Below are positions 27,201 through 36,947 of a stretch of DNA of 64,000 nt, one piece after another. Numbering within the stretch: position 1 is the stretch's first letter; every line of letters begins with the position of its first letter. The notes below the pieces were generated by a model. That model was not told where the DNA came from. It searched no databases and saw only the letters and a program-made list of their open reading frames with translations. Source of the stretch: Melanocharis versteri (lineage: Eukaryota; Chordata; Aves; Passeriformes; Melanocharitidae); assembly GCA_013397845.1 (NCBI GenBank), contig VZTG01001872.1, forward strand, positions 189,670-253,669, in the 5' to 3' direction. Made by a program: the position numbers and the translations under genes.

Positions 27201-28607
27201 CAAACTATTTTAGAAATAATAATAAAATTTCCCACTGAGCCATAAGGTTTGGGAGCTGAAAGTTTCTTCTGTCCTGTTGAATAAAAAATTAGTTTCTTTT
27301 ACAGGTTTCTAAAGAAAGTGCTCTGACAAATATACTAAATATTTCTGCTGAAGTGATTTGGGTTGGCAGTGAAGCTCATTGCTTCTTATTTTCTCATTTC
27401 ACACCCAGCCAAGATGATCGAAGTACAAAACCTTCAAGTAAGTTTTCTCAAGCATGTGGCATTAGTGGAACTTCAACAGAAGTGCTTTAGATAGACACAG
27501 AATGGTTTTGGAAAACCCCATTTTCCTGGTGCAGGATGAAGTGCCACAATAATGTGGATTGCTGCAGCTTAATGGGGATAAATGCTACATCTGTGATAAC
27601 AATAACGTAACCAATGAACGGCTAAAATGCTGTTTTGCTCCTAATCTGTGACCTACTGTTTGGGCTCCCATCAATCTCAGGGATTTTTTTCCCCACAGCT
27701 GAACGGAAAAAACCCCATTTTTCTATTGAAAAGTCTTATTTTACAGAGGTAAAAAATTTGCTCTGTTCTTTTGTTCCTCTTTGGAAGTTTTCAACTGATG
27801 AAATCCTTCCTCTGTATCCCTCAGCCAAAGGAACAGGAGTGACACGATGCTGACACATTTTAGAAGGACAAGGCTCTCGGAAGGGTGGGTGCTGCCATCA
27901 CCTGCCAAATTGCCTCCCATGGAAAAAACAAGTCAGGGGCAGGGTTGGAAGCACAGGACAGGAAGACAAGTGCACTGCTGGAGAAGCTCGAGCTGGCTGT
28001 TAGTCCCTCATTCAGGGCGTCTTTCTGTTCAAAGGCAAAGAAGAAGTTGGAAGGAAGCAGTGGTTTTAAGAAGCTCATCACAGACCCCGAGAAAAGATGG
28101 ATGTTTTGAGAACAAATTATATCATCAATAAGAAAAGGGATTTGTTTTCTAATTTTACACTTAGTTTTACAGAACTTTTAGACAAGCAACTCAATACTTT
28201 ATATCTCAGTACTTAAAATTACATGGACATTGACTTTCCAGAATGCTGGAAACTCACTGATGTGTTCAGCAACAGGGCTGTTGAGCATCCCTGCAGTGCA
28301 CAGATTTGCTCAACCACTGGCCTCAGCCTCTCGAGAGCCTACAGAATACAACCAGATACTGAAATCTGCTAAAATAAAGCAACTTTAAGTAAAAATAATT
28401 GCTTTAGTTGCAAAGTTTGAGATGTCACCTGCAATTCAGTTGCAAAAGAGTAGAAATCTTTTTAAAACCCTGTACTGGCTTGGCCTTGACAGATTGAAAG
28501 TGGAGCCAAAAGTGGGGTTACCCTTTGCACAGGGCATGACATCACTGACTGCAGCAGTAACTCACAGGAAAAGAAGCAAACCCACCCAGTCTGGTTTCAT
28601 GAAACTT

Positions 28608-28613
28608 TTTATT
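28608..28613 (-). terminator. Polyadenylation signal AATAAA
   Basis: The first AATAAA on the minus strand after the stop codon lies 570 nt downstream. It is followed by a G/T-rich stretch (GGGTGGGTTTG, then CTTCTTTTCCTGTG), as expected for a cleavage region. A perfect 12-bp palindrome (GTTTCATGAAAC, 28594-28605) sits between the two. An ATTAAA variant is present earlier (28745-28740). Confidence 0.6.
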
Positions 28614-28919
28614 AAAATAGTACTTACAAATAACATACCTTATGAAATTACAGAGTGCAATTTTAATTCCTGAATTTTACAGCTCAGCATTAATATTGCC
28701 ATATATTTACAAATGGTGTAAAACAAGTACATTGGGATCTTTAATATAAAATAACCTTGTTTGATGGAACAAACTATCTTACGTATCTATACAGAAAGCA
28801 ATTTTTTTCCAAACAAGAGCTACAATTAAAACTAACTATGACCCTAAATTAACTACTAACTAAAACTCCAAAACATAGAAATAGCTTCACATTAAACTAT
28901 TCCAGGACAAATGGACTTA

Positions 28920-29075
28920 ACATATGTTACTATATATTACTACTATATTACATAATATTAATTATATTACTTATATTATATTGTATTACTTATATTATAT
29001 TGTATTGTATTATATGATATTACAAGCATATTTTACTACTACATTACATTATTATTATACCATAACGTATATTAC
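28920..29075. repeat. AT-rich low-complexity tract in the 3' UTR
   Basis: About 150 bp of almost pure A/T contain imperfect repeats of a roughly 20-bp unit (TTATATTATATTGTATTAC) and shorter TAATAT motifs. In the gene's sense the tract is within the 3' UTR. Confidence 0.8.
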
Positions 29076-29182
29076 AAGAGAGATCTATGTGATGGATTGC
29101 AGCTGGTTCTGTATTTTACCATTAAACATTAAGCACCGGAAACCCCACAATAAAAGTTCTTGTTTAAAAATTTCAGTTTCCT

Positions 29183-29266
29183 TTAGGAATCCAGACGAGC
29201 TCTCTTCTTTGGAGATGTCTCATCATCTTCATCATCAGGATAACCAAATACTTCAAATAGACCTCT
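29183..29266 (-). CDS. PPP4R3-like exon 11, residues 580-606 and stop
   Basis: This 84-nt terminal exon follows CTAATTGGCAG. It encodes RGLFEVFGYPDDEDDETSPK, then KRARLDS and TAA. The family C-terminus has the same layout: GLVGLVDYPDDDEDDD, an acidic run, then a short basic tail ending SKKAKFDS. The PKKRAR motif looks like a monopartite nuclear localisation signal. Confidence 0.92.
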   Translation of the reverse strand, partial: RGLFEVFGYPDDEDDETSPKKRARLDS

Positions 29267-32200
29267 CTGCCAATTAGAAAAAGGTAAAAAAATGAAATTC
29301 CCACGTTGAAAAAATACATGCTGCACATCTGTTTTGCCCCAAAGTCTTAGGGGTGAGCAATAAAATTCTTGCCACACTTTTCTATAGGTGCTCGGAAGCT
29401 AAGATTCAAATAATGCTCAGCTGTAAAAGGCACAAAAGAGGTATCACTTACTGCATTTTGTCTGCTTAAAAACACTTATTAATTCCCTGATGGGGGATAG
29501 ATTCCAAAAAAGGCAGTCCCATCTGTATATCACACACACAGGACACCAGATGGGCAGGGAAGAAAGCCAAGGAGTAGCGACAGTTCAGTCATGCAGAAGA
29601 GGCAAAATTAACCTTTGCCCACCGGATTAACAACAGACTCCAGTCCCACCTTATCCTCCTCAAAACTTACCCCAAACTAGTCAGGGTTTCAGTTGACAGG
29701 GATTTGGGTGAATTTATCCCTAACTAAGATACCTTGTACAAGGCTATTGCTGACTGTGCTGCTTTACACCCAGTAAAGCCCTGCGAGGCTGCTCTGCTGT
29801 CCTATGTGAGGGCAGGAGCTTCCATAAAAGCTCTCTCCCACCTTGGAGGCTGTCACGTCTGTGCTCAGGGTTGAGTACGTCGGATAGGAGCCATTGGAGC
29901 TTGCTGGTGACATTGGAGCTGCCTTCTCTTCACCTTCACTGCGCCGCAGATCTTCACCCGCCTGTGGGACTGTTGCTTCTTTGACAAATGTCTCACCAGG
30001 CAATACGGAGGGGACACTGCAAGAGACATAGGACGAGTGATTGAAGCTTTGCTTGATGCTTCAGGCTCAGCCAGGTCAGAAATGGCTTCCAAAGCTTTAG
30101 AATGAATTAAGTGCCTTGGAGAAGGCAATCCAGCTCCATCCCTGCTTCCACCGTAAGCTTCACCAACACCCAGGCGATAATGAGGCAGATCGAATCCTAA
30201 CTCAGAAGGACAGAGCAGGATTCTGCTCTTCATAAGCTGAGAGTTTTCTGGAAGGAACATTTAATCTACTGACCCCATCAGCTCTACTCAAAGAAAGGTA
30301 GATGGGGGTTTATTCTAACCCAAGAAGTTTTCAGCAAGAATGAAACCCAATCCCAGCCACCTGCTTCTGCTGCTCTCTGGGAAATTAAAAACCAACCAGA
30401 AGACCTGCAGAATGGCAGTCACTGGCAGCCTCATAAGACGGAAACTGGGCCATACCTGTTCTGTTTCTCATTTTGCCGATCTTTTTCTTGCTCATATTTT
30501 GTCTTCAGTCCCTGGAATGTGTGAATGTATTTGACAGATTCCAGTGCATCAGAGAAGTTCTCAACTATATGCGCAATAAGGAACTGAATATCTCCCTGAA
30601 TAAGAACAAAACAGGGTTTCAGTCTCAAATGTTCACATGCAGAAAGTCAGAAAGCTTTTAACTTTATTTTGTGAAGTAACTAATTCCTTGTCCAGAGCCA
30701 AAATATTCTTGTCAAGAACAAATGGGAAGCAATCAGATTTATTCTTAGGAAAAGAGCTGAGATCTAGAAAGGATTATTAAACTCTCATTCCTTAGAAATG
30801 GACAATAGACTCAGCAATGTCCCAGTTCCATTTGTGACCCTTCTATTAAAACAGGATGTTTGCTATCTTGGAAATCTGCCTTTTGCCTCTTGTCCTGTGA
30901 GGTCATGGACGTGTCAGTGCTAGGGCTGCTGCTGAACTTACCATTCGGATGAATTCAAACAGCTCCATCGAGGCAGACTTCAGTAGGTTACACCTATTCC
31001 TGTTGTCCAACACAGCATTTACAACTGGCTCAAACAGGTTTCCCAGAGTGATGTAACGGTTATAAAGTTCATCTTTCAGGCCAATTATCCTCCTCATAAA
31101 GCGAAGAGCACCTGTGTGAAGAAAGGCATTCAAGCATTCAACAACCACTTGTCAAGGCTCTCGTCTTCTTCTGGAAGAATTGAAAAACCTGGTGTTATCC
31201 CGAGAGGAAGATGCACCCCCAAAGTGCAGAAGCAGCATTTGCTGACTGGTCACCTTTCTTTCCTTCTTGGACTTTCCTGGGTATTTGAAGGTCATCAGGA
31301 ACCATGGACTTCTTTCTCAAGTCCAGCAGCAATACATTCCAGCATGCAGGAAATTAAACTATTAACTCCCTCCTGTGCTTTTTTCCTTGGTTCCCCTCCC
31401 AGAACCAGCCTCAAGTCTTTAAAGATCCTGGTTCACAGAATTTCATTCACCCTCCACAAGGAGAACCAGATTTAGGACATTATTAAGAAAGATGCAATTT
31501 CCACTGAAATTAGGCAAGAAATCTGATTACAAAGGATCCTGTAATGAAGACTTGAAAGGGTCCCTGTAGACTTCAAAAGAGACAACAATCCTCCTCCCAC
31601 CAGAAACTGCATTGGTCTGTGCTTACAGACAGCTGCTACCTCTTTTTTTCCAAATTACTTAATTGTAGCCAGTAAAACACAGCAAATGAACAGGAATTCT
31701 GAGTTCAAGTGTACATTGCTACTGGTACACCTTCCACACAAAACACACAAAGCCTCGAAGAAGGAAATCACCACAGCTCCATACTCACACAAGGCCAGAA
31801 ATTTGTGTTTGGATTTCATCAAGCCCAGTGCTCTTCTTAGCAGATCTTTGTTGATAATGTAAATCTTCATGTGATACTTGTGCCGTTCCACACAAAAAGA
31901 CAGCAGCTCCAAAACTAAGGCAAGTATTTCTGCTCTTTGATAATTATCTACAAGAAAAATTAATGCCTTAAGTTGTACAAAAAAATAAATAATGTACTGT
32001 CGATGTACACTGAGCTCAGTTGCCATTGCAGTTCTTGACATATTTTTAGGGGAGTTTTGTTTTACTGGATTGCTTTGGGAAGCAGGACATTGGGTCAGAA
32101 CAAAACAACTAACACAACTGTGGCTTGTTGAGTAAATATTCTTTAAAATTAGACTAGTAAAACTACTACATTTTTCTCAATAATGAAGAAAGTGCATCTT

Positions 32201-35200
32201 TACAAAGTACACCACCAAGCTATGTCAGCATTCACAGCTTCAAGAAAGGGCTATGAAAACTCCTGCCCGCAGAATCCCTGTCCCTGGAGGAACAGCAGCT
32301 TGCAGCAAGCGTATTCCCAGCAGGCATCACAGGTCTACTGCTGTTACCAGGACTGTAAGGCCCTTCAAAGGGAAAAAAATTAAAATTGTCATTTACCTAT
32401 TTCATACCATTCTTCTGATGTATCAGCCAGAAGTGGCGCAGTAAGAACATGAATGTAACGGTCGTAGAAGATATCGAGAAATTCAAATATTTCTAAATTC
32501 TAAAACAACAATAAATTTATTAAACACTGGCATTCACATACAACCTTAAAAAAAAAAAAAGTAGTAATAGAAGAAACAGCCTACAAAGAATTCTATTGAG
32601 TTCTTTGGGTCTGCAGCACTGTCTTCACACAAGATCAATTTCTTTATTTTGGGAAAAATTTGTGAGACATCCAACCAACCTAGCTATCATTAAAAGAATC
32701 CCCAGCACGGATGCAAATACGTACTGGAAAAAACATCAGTGACTCAAAGTGCTTGACAAAGTGTCCTTAAACCATTCTGCAATGTAGTTAGTTTTGCCCA
32801 GAACAACCTGTAAACCATTTTACAGGTATTCTGGTACATTACAATGTATTAAATCTTTCAGGATTCATCATCCAGAGAGAGAGAGAGCTATGGTCAGACA
32901 GTGCTATGGCACTGACACATGGCACTGCGTGGTTTAATACCAGTACAATGCCCCAGACACATACCTTTCATTAGCAAAATTAGTTTATATTTTGCTTATT
33001 CAAAGTTGCTATCAGACCACACTCCACTCAATTTAAAAAACCTATAACTTTTAATCCTCTGTCCACAATAACAGCAATAGAGAATATCAGTCTTTTAAGT
33101 TTGCCAAGACAGTATCATGTCTTCTGCCATTCATGTTCTCTTACACTAGCTACGGCCAGCATTTTCTCTGGATCGATCAGAGCATACAAAATCTCCATTA
33201 ACCGATTATCTCCTCCAAATTCAGGGTCGGGACTACAGATCATCTGCTCAATGACCTCAGTGATGAGTTGGGTATCCTGCAGAAAAAAACCCAAAGAAAG
33301 AAAACACAAAATAATTACTCACAAGAATGGAATGCGTTCCCCACTTTCTGCAATTTTTTAAAAAATAAAAATTAAAACACAGAAATTGAGATTTTATTTG
33401 GCTGGATAATTTCCTGTTTGCCCTAAAACTGGCATATTCAACAAACTCCAAACCACTTTTACTTACATTCTCACTCTGCCGGGCCTCTTGCATTACAAAT
33501 TCTTGGACTGTGGCTGGAGTAAATTCTACTAGATAAGACAATATATCTGTAGCAGCAGATCTAACTTGCAGATCATCCATTCCCTCACAAAAAAAAAAGA
33601 TATTAATTTGTTTGAGTAAATCAAGTTTGGTATTTATTATCACATGAAGCTGAAAAGAAGAGGAAGTTTAAAAACTGGATAACGTTTCATTACAAAAATT
33701 TTACATGAGAAACACGAAAATATGGTTACAGAAAAACAACAAGGAACCAGGCAAAACCTTTTCCTACTATTTTCCTCCTTTAGAAAGGACACGAGGCTTT
33801 CTGTGAATTTGAGAGCCGTAACTTAGGCTGGAAACATTCACAATATCCTACTGGCTTGAATATCTAAGACTTTATTGATATTCTATACCTGCTATTCACA
33901 ATTTATTTATTTTGTACTAAAGGGCCAACTGTACAAATCCAGGTGTACAACAGTTTCTGTGCCTATTTACAGGCAACAAGAATTCAGACCTTTCCCTAAG
34001 GGATGTGATTTTCTCTGATAAAAAAACAACAATCAAGCTGCCACATGAAAAAGTCTCTTTCACCTTTTGACTACCTTGTCACAAACTTCACTGCCCTCAG
34101 ACTTTTCCATCATGAAAAGTAAAAATAGTAAGAGCAGTCAAGCCAGGCTACTCCAGAGCAGAACTGTGGGCAGCTTCTGGATTCTGAACGTGTTACCTGA
34201 AACCTCCACTATCAGCAGAGCAAAGCTCTCCAATCAGACTTACAAAATGGTGCTCAGCAGATAAAAAAAAAAAAGTCTATATGGTTGTAGGCTTTTCTAG
34301 TTTTATTAAAACCAGTTCTAAGTTTTCACTTACCATTAACACTTTAAGAGTTGGAAGAATTCCCAACTTTGCCAAAGTCTGAAGAAATTCATCTCTTTTC
34401 TCAGGTAACGTGAAAGAAAAGGCACAGAATTCCTTGAAAAACTTCATCTGGTGGACAGGAAAAAAATTTTGGGTCTTTAAATCAGAAAACTCTCTGAAAG
34501 GAGGAAACAGTTACAATTTGTACCAGGGGGTGTACTGGCTGATTCTCCAGAAGTACTTCTAAGACTGCAGAACTCCAAGAACAGTTTCACTTTCTACTTC
34601 ATGCCTCTCATTTAAAGCTTTTGAGGAACCACTAAGACTACCGACTTACCAATTCACATCGTTGCTCACTGGCTGTAGCTTCATTTGTTAATTGTGCAAA
34701 AACTTCAGGCAAAAATTCCTCATCTTTCTGTGGAGCACACAAAAAGAACACAAATTATGCAGTGCCTCTGGAAAGCGAAAACATGATCTTTTTAGGATCC
34801 CACACTGCACAAAGTCAAACTTTCCACGCTGCCGTTATTTTTATCAAAAAGAAGGCAAATGCTAGAGGAGCAGCATGATCCAGCAGGATCATTTCCAGTC
34901 TTTCAGTGCTCCTTCTGAGCAGCCGAAGCAGCTCCAGGACACCAGAGCCACAGAAGAAGCTGGGCACAGGGGATGATCTGTAAAGCTGATCCCAAAATTC
35001 CGCTCTACAGAGTGTGACATTTCCTTTCCTTCTCTGCTGTGCCACCTCTACACTTTGCAGTTCTGCCCAACCCCATGGACTCCCTGTGGGGTTTGCCACA
35101 CCCGCACACACGTCAAAAGGACAGAAAAGGGCAGTCCTGATTTGTTTCAGGCTCCCTCGCTGCACTTTGCACATAAACTTCCAGGGAAGCAACTGGTACA

Positions 35201-36546
35201 CTTCTGAAGTGTAAAATGCTAATCAAGGGAAAACTTTGGCCCTACTGTACCTGCACCATTCATACTATACTGTGAACATCCCATGGGGATCAGTTTCCCT
35301 CTTTTGGGTCTGCAGCATTGCAAAGCACCTTTTCAGTCCACCACTGCAAGGGGGACTAGATGAACAGGTTACAAGTTGGCTGCAGTCACATTCTCCTGAA
35401 TATTACTCACAATAAAACCAGCTCTCCCACATGCAAGCACTCTGCTTTGCCAAAATGGGAAATTTTTGTGATTATTATTTGCTTTTCAGATTCACATCCT
35501 CTACTGGTATGTGATATTTAAGGATATATAGGACAACGCTTCACTTGTAAAGCATTTCATGCTTCAGACTCCAAAAAAACCCCAGGAACATCATCATGTC
35601 TCAAGCGTTTTGGCACTTTCCGCTGTATCTGTCCACGCATTTCTCTGCACCCCTTTACATGGAAAACAGTGTAATAAATATCACTGGAACAAAATACCAG
35701 AAGTTGCATGTTCCCTAAATACTTATACAAAACCAGCTCCAAAGGTTTGCTTGGCAATCAAAGAGAAGGACTTTATCTCATTACAGCCCATAAGAAATAT
35801 TAAGATACTCACCTGAAATGTATCATTTCAAAAATACAAAATCCAAGGATCAGAAAGAAGGGAAAGCATTCAAAACACTGTGCAAATGAAAGCGCCTGTG
35901 ATTAACTTATACAGTGTTCCCTAGCTGTAAACCATTTCCAAACTACAGCTAGAGAGATTTGTGCACTACCATCTAAGCCACATTAAAAAACACTTACCTG
36001 CAACCTATGTAAAATCTCCTCTTTGCTGGAGCTGATGAAGGAATCGAGGGTAGAAAGAAAACCCTCCTCAAAATCCGATGGATTAGGCAAGATGATGGCC
36101 TGAATGTACTGTGCCCTGGACGTCTGATGGATTTTTTGCCTGAGTTCAGGGTCTCTGATAGGAATAACCTCCTGAAGCTTTGCTGTTTTGGTCAAGAATC
36201 CCCTGTGCAATCCTGGCTGAGCCAAACAAGGATCATACTCAAGGCATCCAACAACACCGAGAATACACTCGTCAGAAAACATCACCTCGAACAGCATGGC
36301 CTTGTCCAGGTACAAAATTCCTCTCACAATGTCAAACAGAAGATGCAAGCCTTCGGTGTTCTTTATATTCTCACAGACTTGGAAAAGCTGTAGCAGCTTT
36401 GGAATATAGCCTTCATTCTTCAAGGCCAGTGCTAGCTTTTCCTTACGGATGCGTGAGAGGCGAACAGAGGTCACTAGGTCTGCAATCTCTCTGAGTCTGT
36501 GGAGCTCACAGGTAGGAAGGTCCACCAAACGACTAATCCTACCCAT
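29183..36546 (-). CDS. PPP4R3-like (SMEK family) protein phosphatase 4 regulatory subunit 3, short form without EVH1 domain, 11 exons
   Basis: Joining 36546-35998, 34727-34650, 34447-34334, 33583-33467, 33276-33145, 32499-32397, 31947-31789, 31111-30942, 30595-30456, 30016-29842 and 29266-29183 gives 1821 nt, that is 606 residues and a TAA stop. Every intron is GT-AG and all phases agree, so I consider the frame intact. The protein matches PPP4R3A/B (SMEK1/2) from the SMEK region to the C-terminus. Recognisable stretches include LFEVMFSDECILGVVGCLEY, DLQVRSAATDILSYLV, EFVMQEA, ALVLELLSFCVERH, IINKDLLRRAL and GYPDDEDDE followed by PKKRARLDS. The family scaffolds PP4 (PP4C-R2-R3) and recruits substrates, partly in the nucleus; the basic C-terminus fits nuclear import. 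PPP4R3A/B are about 830-850 residues. Here the N-terminal EVH1/PH-like domain is absent and the Ser/Thr linker is short. Substitutions are far more numerous than between the vertebrate A and B forms I remember, so this is a diverged paralog rather than PPP4R3A or B. Start chosen: first in-frame Met (36546), with G at -3 and +4. An upstream exon outside my detection remains possible. Confidence 0.9.
29842..30016 (-). CDS. PPP4R3-like exon 10, residues 521-579 (Ser/Thr-rich linker)
   Basis: This 175-nt exon follows a strong acceptor (TCTCTTGCAG) and ends AAG|GTGGGA. Its leading T completes the codon left as AG by exon 9, which supports the junction. It encodes a hydrophilic linker, GEDLRRSEGEEKAAPMSPAS then SNGSYPTYSTLSTDVTASK. 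This is about a third of the length of the linker in PPP4R3A/B and little conserved, as expected for that region. The other open frame through here, which extends further upstream, cannot reach exon 11 and is not used. Confidence 0.82.
30456..30595 (-). CDS. PPP4R3-like exon 9, residues 475-521
   Basis: This 140-nt exon has acceptor TTATTCAG and donor AG|GTATGG (phase 2). It encodes IQFLIAHIVENFSDALESVK, YIHTFQGLKTKYEQEKDRQN and EKQN, the end of the structured SMEK region. In PPP4R3A/B the next exon begins with a conserved basic/acidic block (LRNHRYRRD onward); here the frame joins a different exon. Confidence 0.9.
30942..31111 (-). CDS. PPP4R3-like exon 8, residues 418-474
   Basis: This 170-nt exon follows a CACACAG acceptor and ends ATG|GTAAGT. 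It encodes ALRFMRRIIGLKDELYNRYI, NLFEPVVNAVLDN and MELFEFIRM, matching the family's RRIIGLKDEFYNRYI and FEFIRVEDI block. Confidence 0.92.
31789..31947 (-). CDS. PPP4R3-like exon 7, residues 365-418
   Basis: This 159-nt exon begins with the two bases completing Asp365 after a TTGTAG acceptor and ends T|GTGAGT, splitting the codon for Cys418. It encodes AEILALVLELLSFCVERHKY, IINKDLLRRALGLMKSKHKF and LAL, among the most conserved helices of the SMEK domain. Confidence 0.92.
32397..32499 (-). CDS. PPP4R3-like exon 6, residues 331-365 (last codon split)
   Basis: This 103-nt exon has acceptor GTTTTAG and donor TAG|GTAAAT and ends in phase 1. It encodes [20 protein letters not shown], homologous to the [20 protein letters not shown] segment of PPP4R3A. 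It is not visible as a long ORF. Confidence 0.9.
33145..33276 (-). CDS. PPP4R3-like exon 5, residues 287-330
   Basis: This 132-nt phase 0 exon lies between a TTTTTTCTGCAG acceptor and an AGT|GTAAGA donor. It encodes DTQLITEVIEQMICSPDPEF followed by a GGDNRLMEIL helix and DPEKMLAVAS, equivalent to the family's LINLIIEHMICDTDPELGG...DPENMLATAN. Confidence 0.92.
33467..33583 (-). CDS. PPP4R3-like exon 4, residues 248-286
   Basis: This 117-nt phase 0 exon has its acceptor in a T-rich run ending GTGAG|GG and its donor at AAT|GTAAGT. It encodes GMDDLQVRSAATDILSYLVE and EFVMQEARQSEN, one of the best conserved blocks of the family. Confidence 0.92.
34334..34447 (-). CDS. PPP4R3-like exon 3, residues 210-247
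   Basis: This 114-nt phase 0 exon follows a CCACCAG acceptor and ends ATG|GTAAGT. It encodes MKFFKEFCAFSFTLPEKRDE and then LGILPTLKVLM, matching the family's NFLKEFCAFSQTL...MGILPALEVIL helices. Confidence 0.9.
34650..34727 (-). CDS. PPP4R3-like exon 2, residues 184-209
   Basis: This 78-nt phase 0 exon has acceptor CTCCACAG and donor G|GTAAGT. It encodes DEEFLPEVFAQLTNEAT followed by SEQRCEL, the counterpart of the family's DEKFLTDLFAQLTDEAT segment. It is too short to be found as an ORF and was located from homology and splice sites. Confidence 0.9.
35998..36546 (-). CDS. PPP4R3-like exon 1 (first coding exon seen), residues 1-183
   Basis: The exon runs from ATG at 36546 to the donor CAG|GTAAGT at 35998. 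It encodes the start of the SMEK region, including DLPTCELHRLREIADLV, EKLALALKNEGYIPKLLQLF, the LFEVMFSDECILGVVGCLEY block, FLTKTAKLQEVIPI and RDPELRQKIHQTSRAQYIQ. All are close to the equivalent PPP4R3A/B segments. In the paralogs this region is preceded by the acidic ESEEER linker and the EVH1 domain. Here ESEEER is present upstream but in another frame (see the separate entry). The exon ends in phase 0. Confidence 0.92.
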
Positions 36547-36581
36547 TTCTTCAGCCGTTCTTCTTCTGACTCAAGAAGGTG
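36547..36581 (-). pseudogene. Out-of-frame relic of the PPP4R3 acidic linker (ESEEER) just upstream of the start codon
   Basis: Read from 36581, this segment encodes HLLESEEERLKK. It matches the linker preceding the SMEK region in PPP4R3A/B (DLVDESEEERF). The frame is offset from the Met at 36546 (35 nt apart, not a multiple of three), so it cannot be read continuously into the gene. It is preceded by CACCCAG with a loosely pyrimidine-rich stretch, which could be the decayed ancestral splice acceptor. I read it as former coding sequence now in the 5' UTR. A single-base assembly error is the main alternative. Confidence 0.7.
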
Positions 36582-36711
36582 CTGGGTGGCTCCCACAGAA
36601 TGACACCAACACCCAAAGGAGACCAGAGGGAAGCAGGACAGGAGCCCACTCTGCGCTGTCCTCCTGCTGCTCTGCCCCTCCAACTGCCCCAGGCGTGCTT
36701 CACAGCCATTA

Positions 36712-36719
36712 TGACGTCG
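36712..36719 (-). promoter_or_regulatory. CRE-like site (CREB/CREM/ATF)
   Basis: The minus strand reads CGACGTCA (plus TGACGTCG), one base from the palindromic CRE TGACGTCA and keeping the TGACG/CGTCA half-site. Its position between a CCAAT box and the gene is typical of CREB/CREM-driven promoters; function is inferred. Confidence 0.5.
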
Positions 36720-36735
36720 CCTGGATCAGAGCCTG

Positions 36736-36743
36736 CTGATTGG
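36736..36743 (-). promoter_or_regulatory. CCAAT box (NF-Y type)
   Basis: The minus strand reads GGACCAATCAGC, an exact CCAATCAG core, 17 bp upstream of the CRE-like site and about 190 bp from the start codon. Confidence 0.55.
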
Positions 36744-36947
36744 TCCATCTCTCTAACTCCCGGACCCTGGAACGCTGGGCTCATGACCACCAAGGGTCAC
36801 GGCAAATGCCCAACGGCTGCTGCTTGCCATTGACCTTTTAGAACTCCCAGAACCCCTTCCAGTACCTGCTGGGGGCCCGTAAGAAGGCTGGAGAGGGCCT
36901 CTTCCCAAGGGCAGGCAGGGAAGAGGGGGAATGGCCGTAAGCTGGTT

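Larger units (their letters stand above)
7623..28589. other. No gene recognised (about 21 kb)
   Basis: Frames are short (at most about 150 codons) and none resembles a known family. I see no CR1 or LTR copy here. The only structured items are the listed (TCAA)6, the 23-bp palindrome, the TTAAT repeat, A17, a 20-bp tandem duplication, and a small inverted repeat at about 26685-26709 (10-bp arms). A cluster of CpG-containing motifs at 18560-18750 may be regulatory. Confidence 0.6.
28590..29182 (-). other. 3' UTR of the PPP4R3-like gene
   Basis: The 593 bp after the TAA stop contain no further exon and end near an AATAAA signal. They are very A+T rich, with an AT minisatellite-like tract at about 28920-29070. 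The exact cleavage site is inferred. Confidence 0.6.
36590..36760 (-). promoter_or_regulatory. Probable PPP4R3-like core promoter and 5' UTR
   Basis: The ~170 bp upstream of the coding start are richer in G+C and CpG than the surrounding DNA. They carry a consensus CCAAT box (CCAATCAG, 36743-36736) and, about 20 bp downstream, a CRE-like site (CGACGTCA, 36719-36712), both oriented towards the gene. No TATA box is evident. A CR1 3' end ends the unique sequence about 200 bp further upstream. An ATG at about 36709 opens an out-of-frame reading that stops near 36552, so the start site is probably downstream of it or the ATG is a small uORF. Confidence 0.55.

Noticed and set aside
29865..30260. 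131-codon minus-strand frame overlapping PPP4R3-like exon 10
   Set aside because: Its frame differs from that needed to reach exon 11. A strong acceptor at 30016 matches the phase of exon 9, so the upstream part is intron and the downstream part a shadow frame.
34815..35201. 128-codon minus-strand frame in the first PPP4R3-like intron
   Set aside because: There is no family homology, no suitable splice phases, and exon 1 to exon 2 joins without it.
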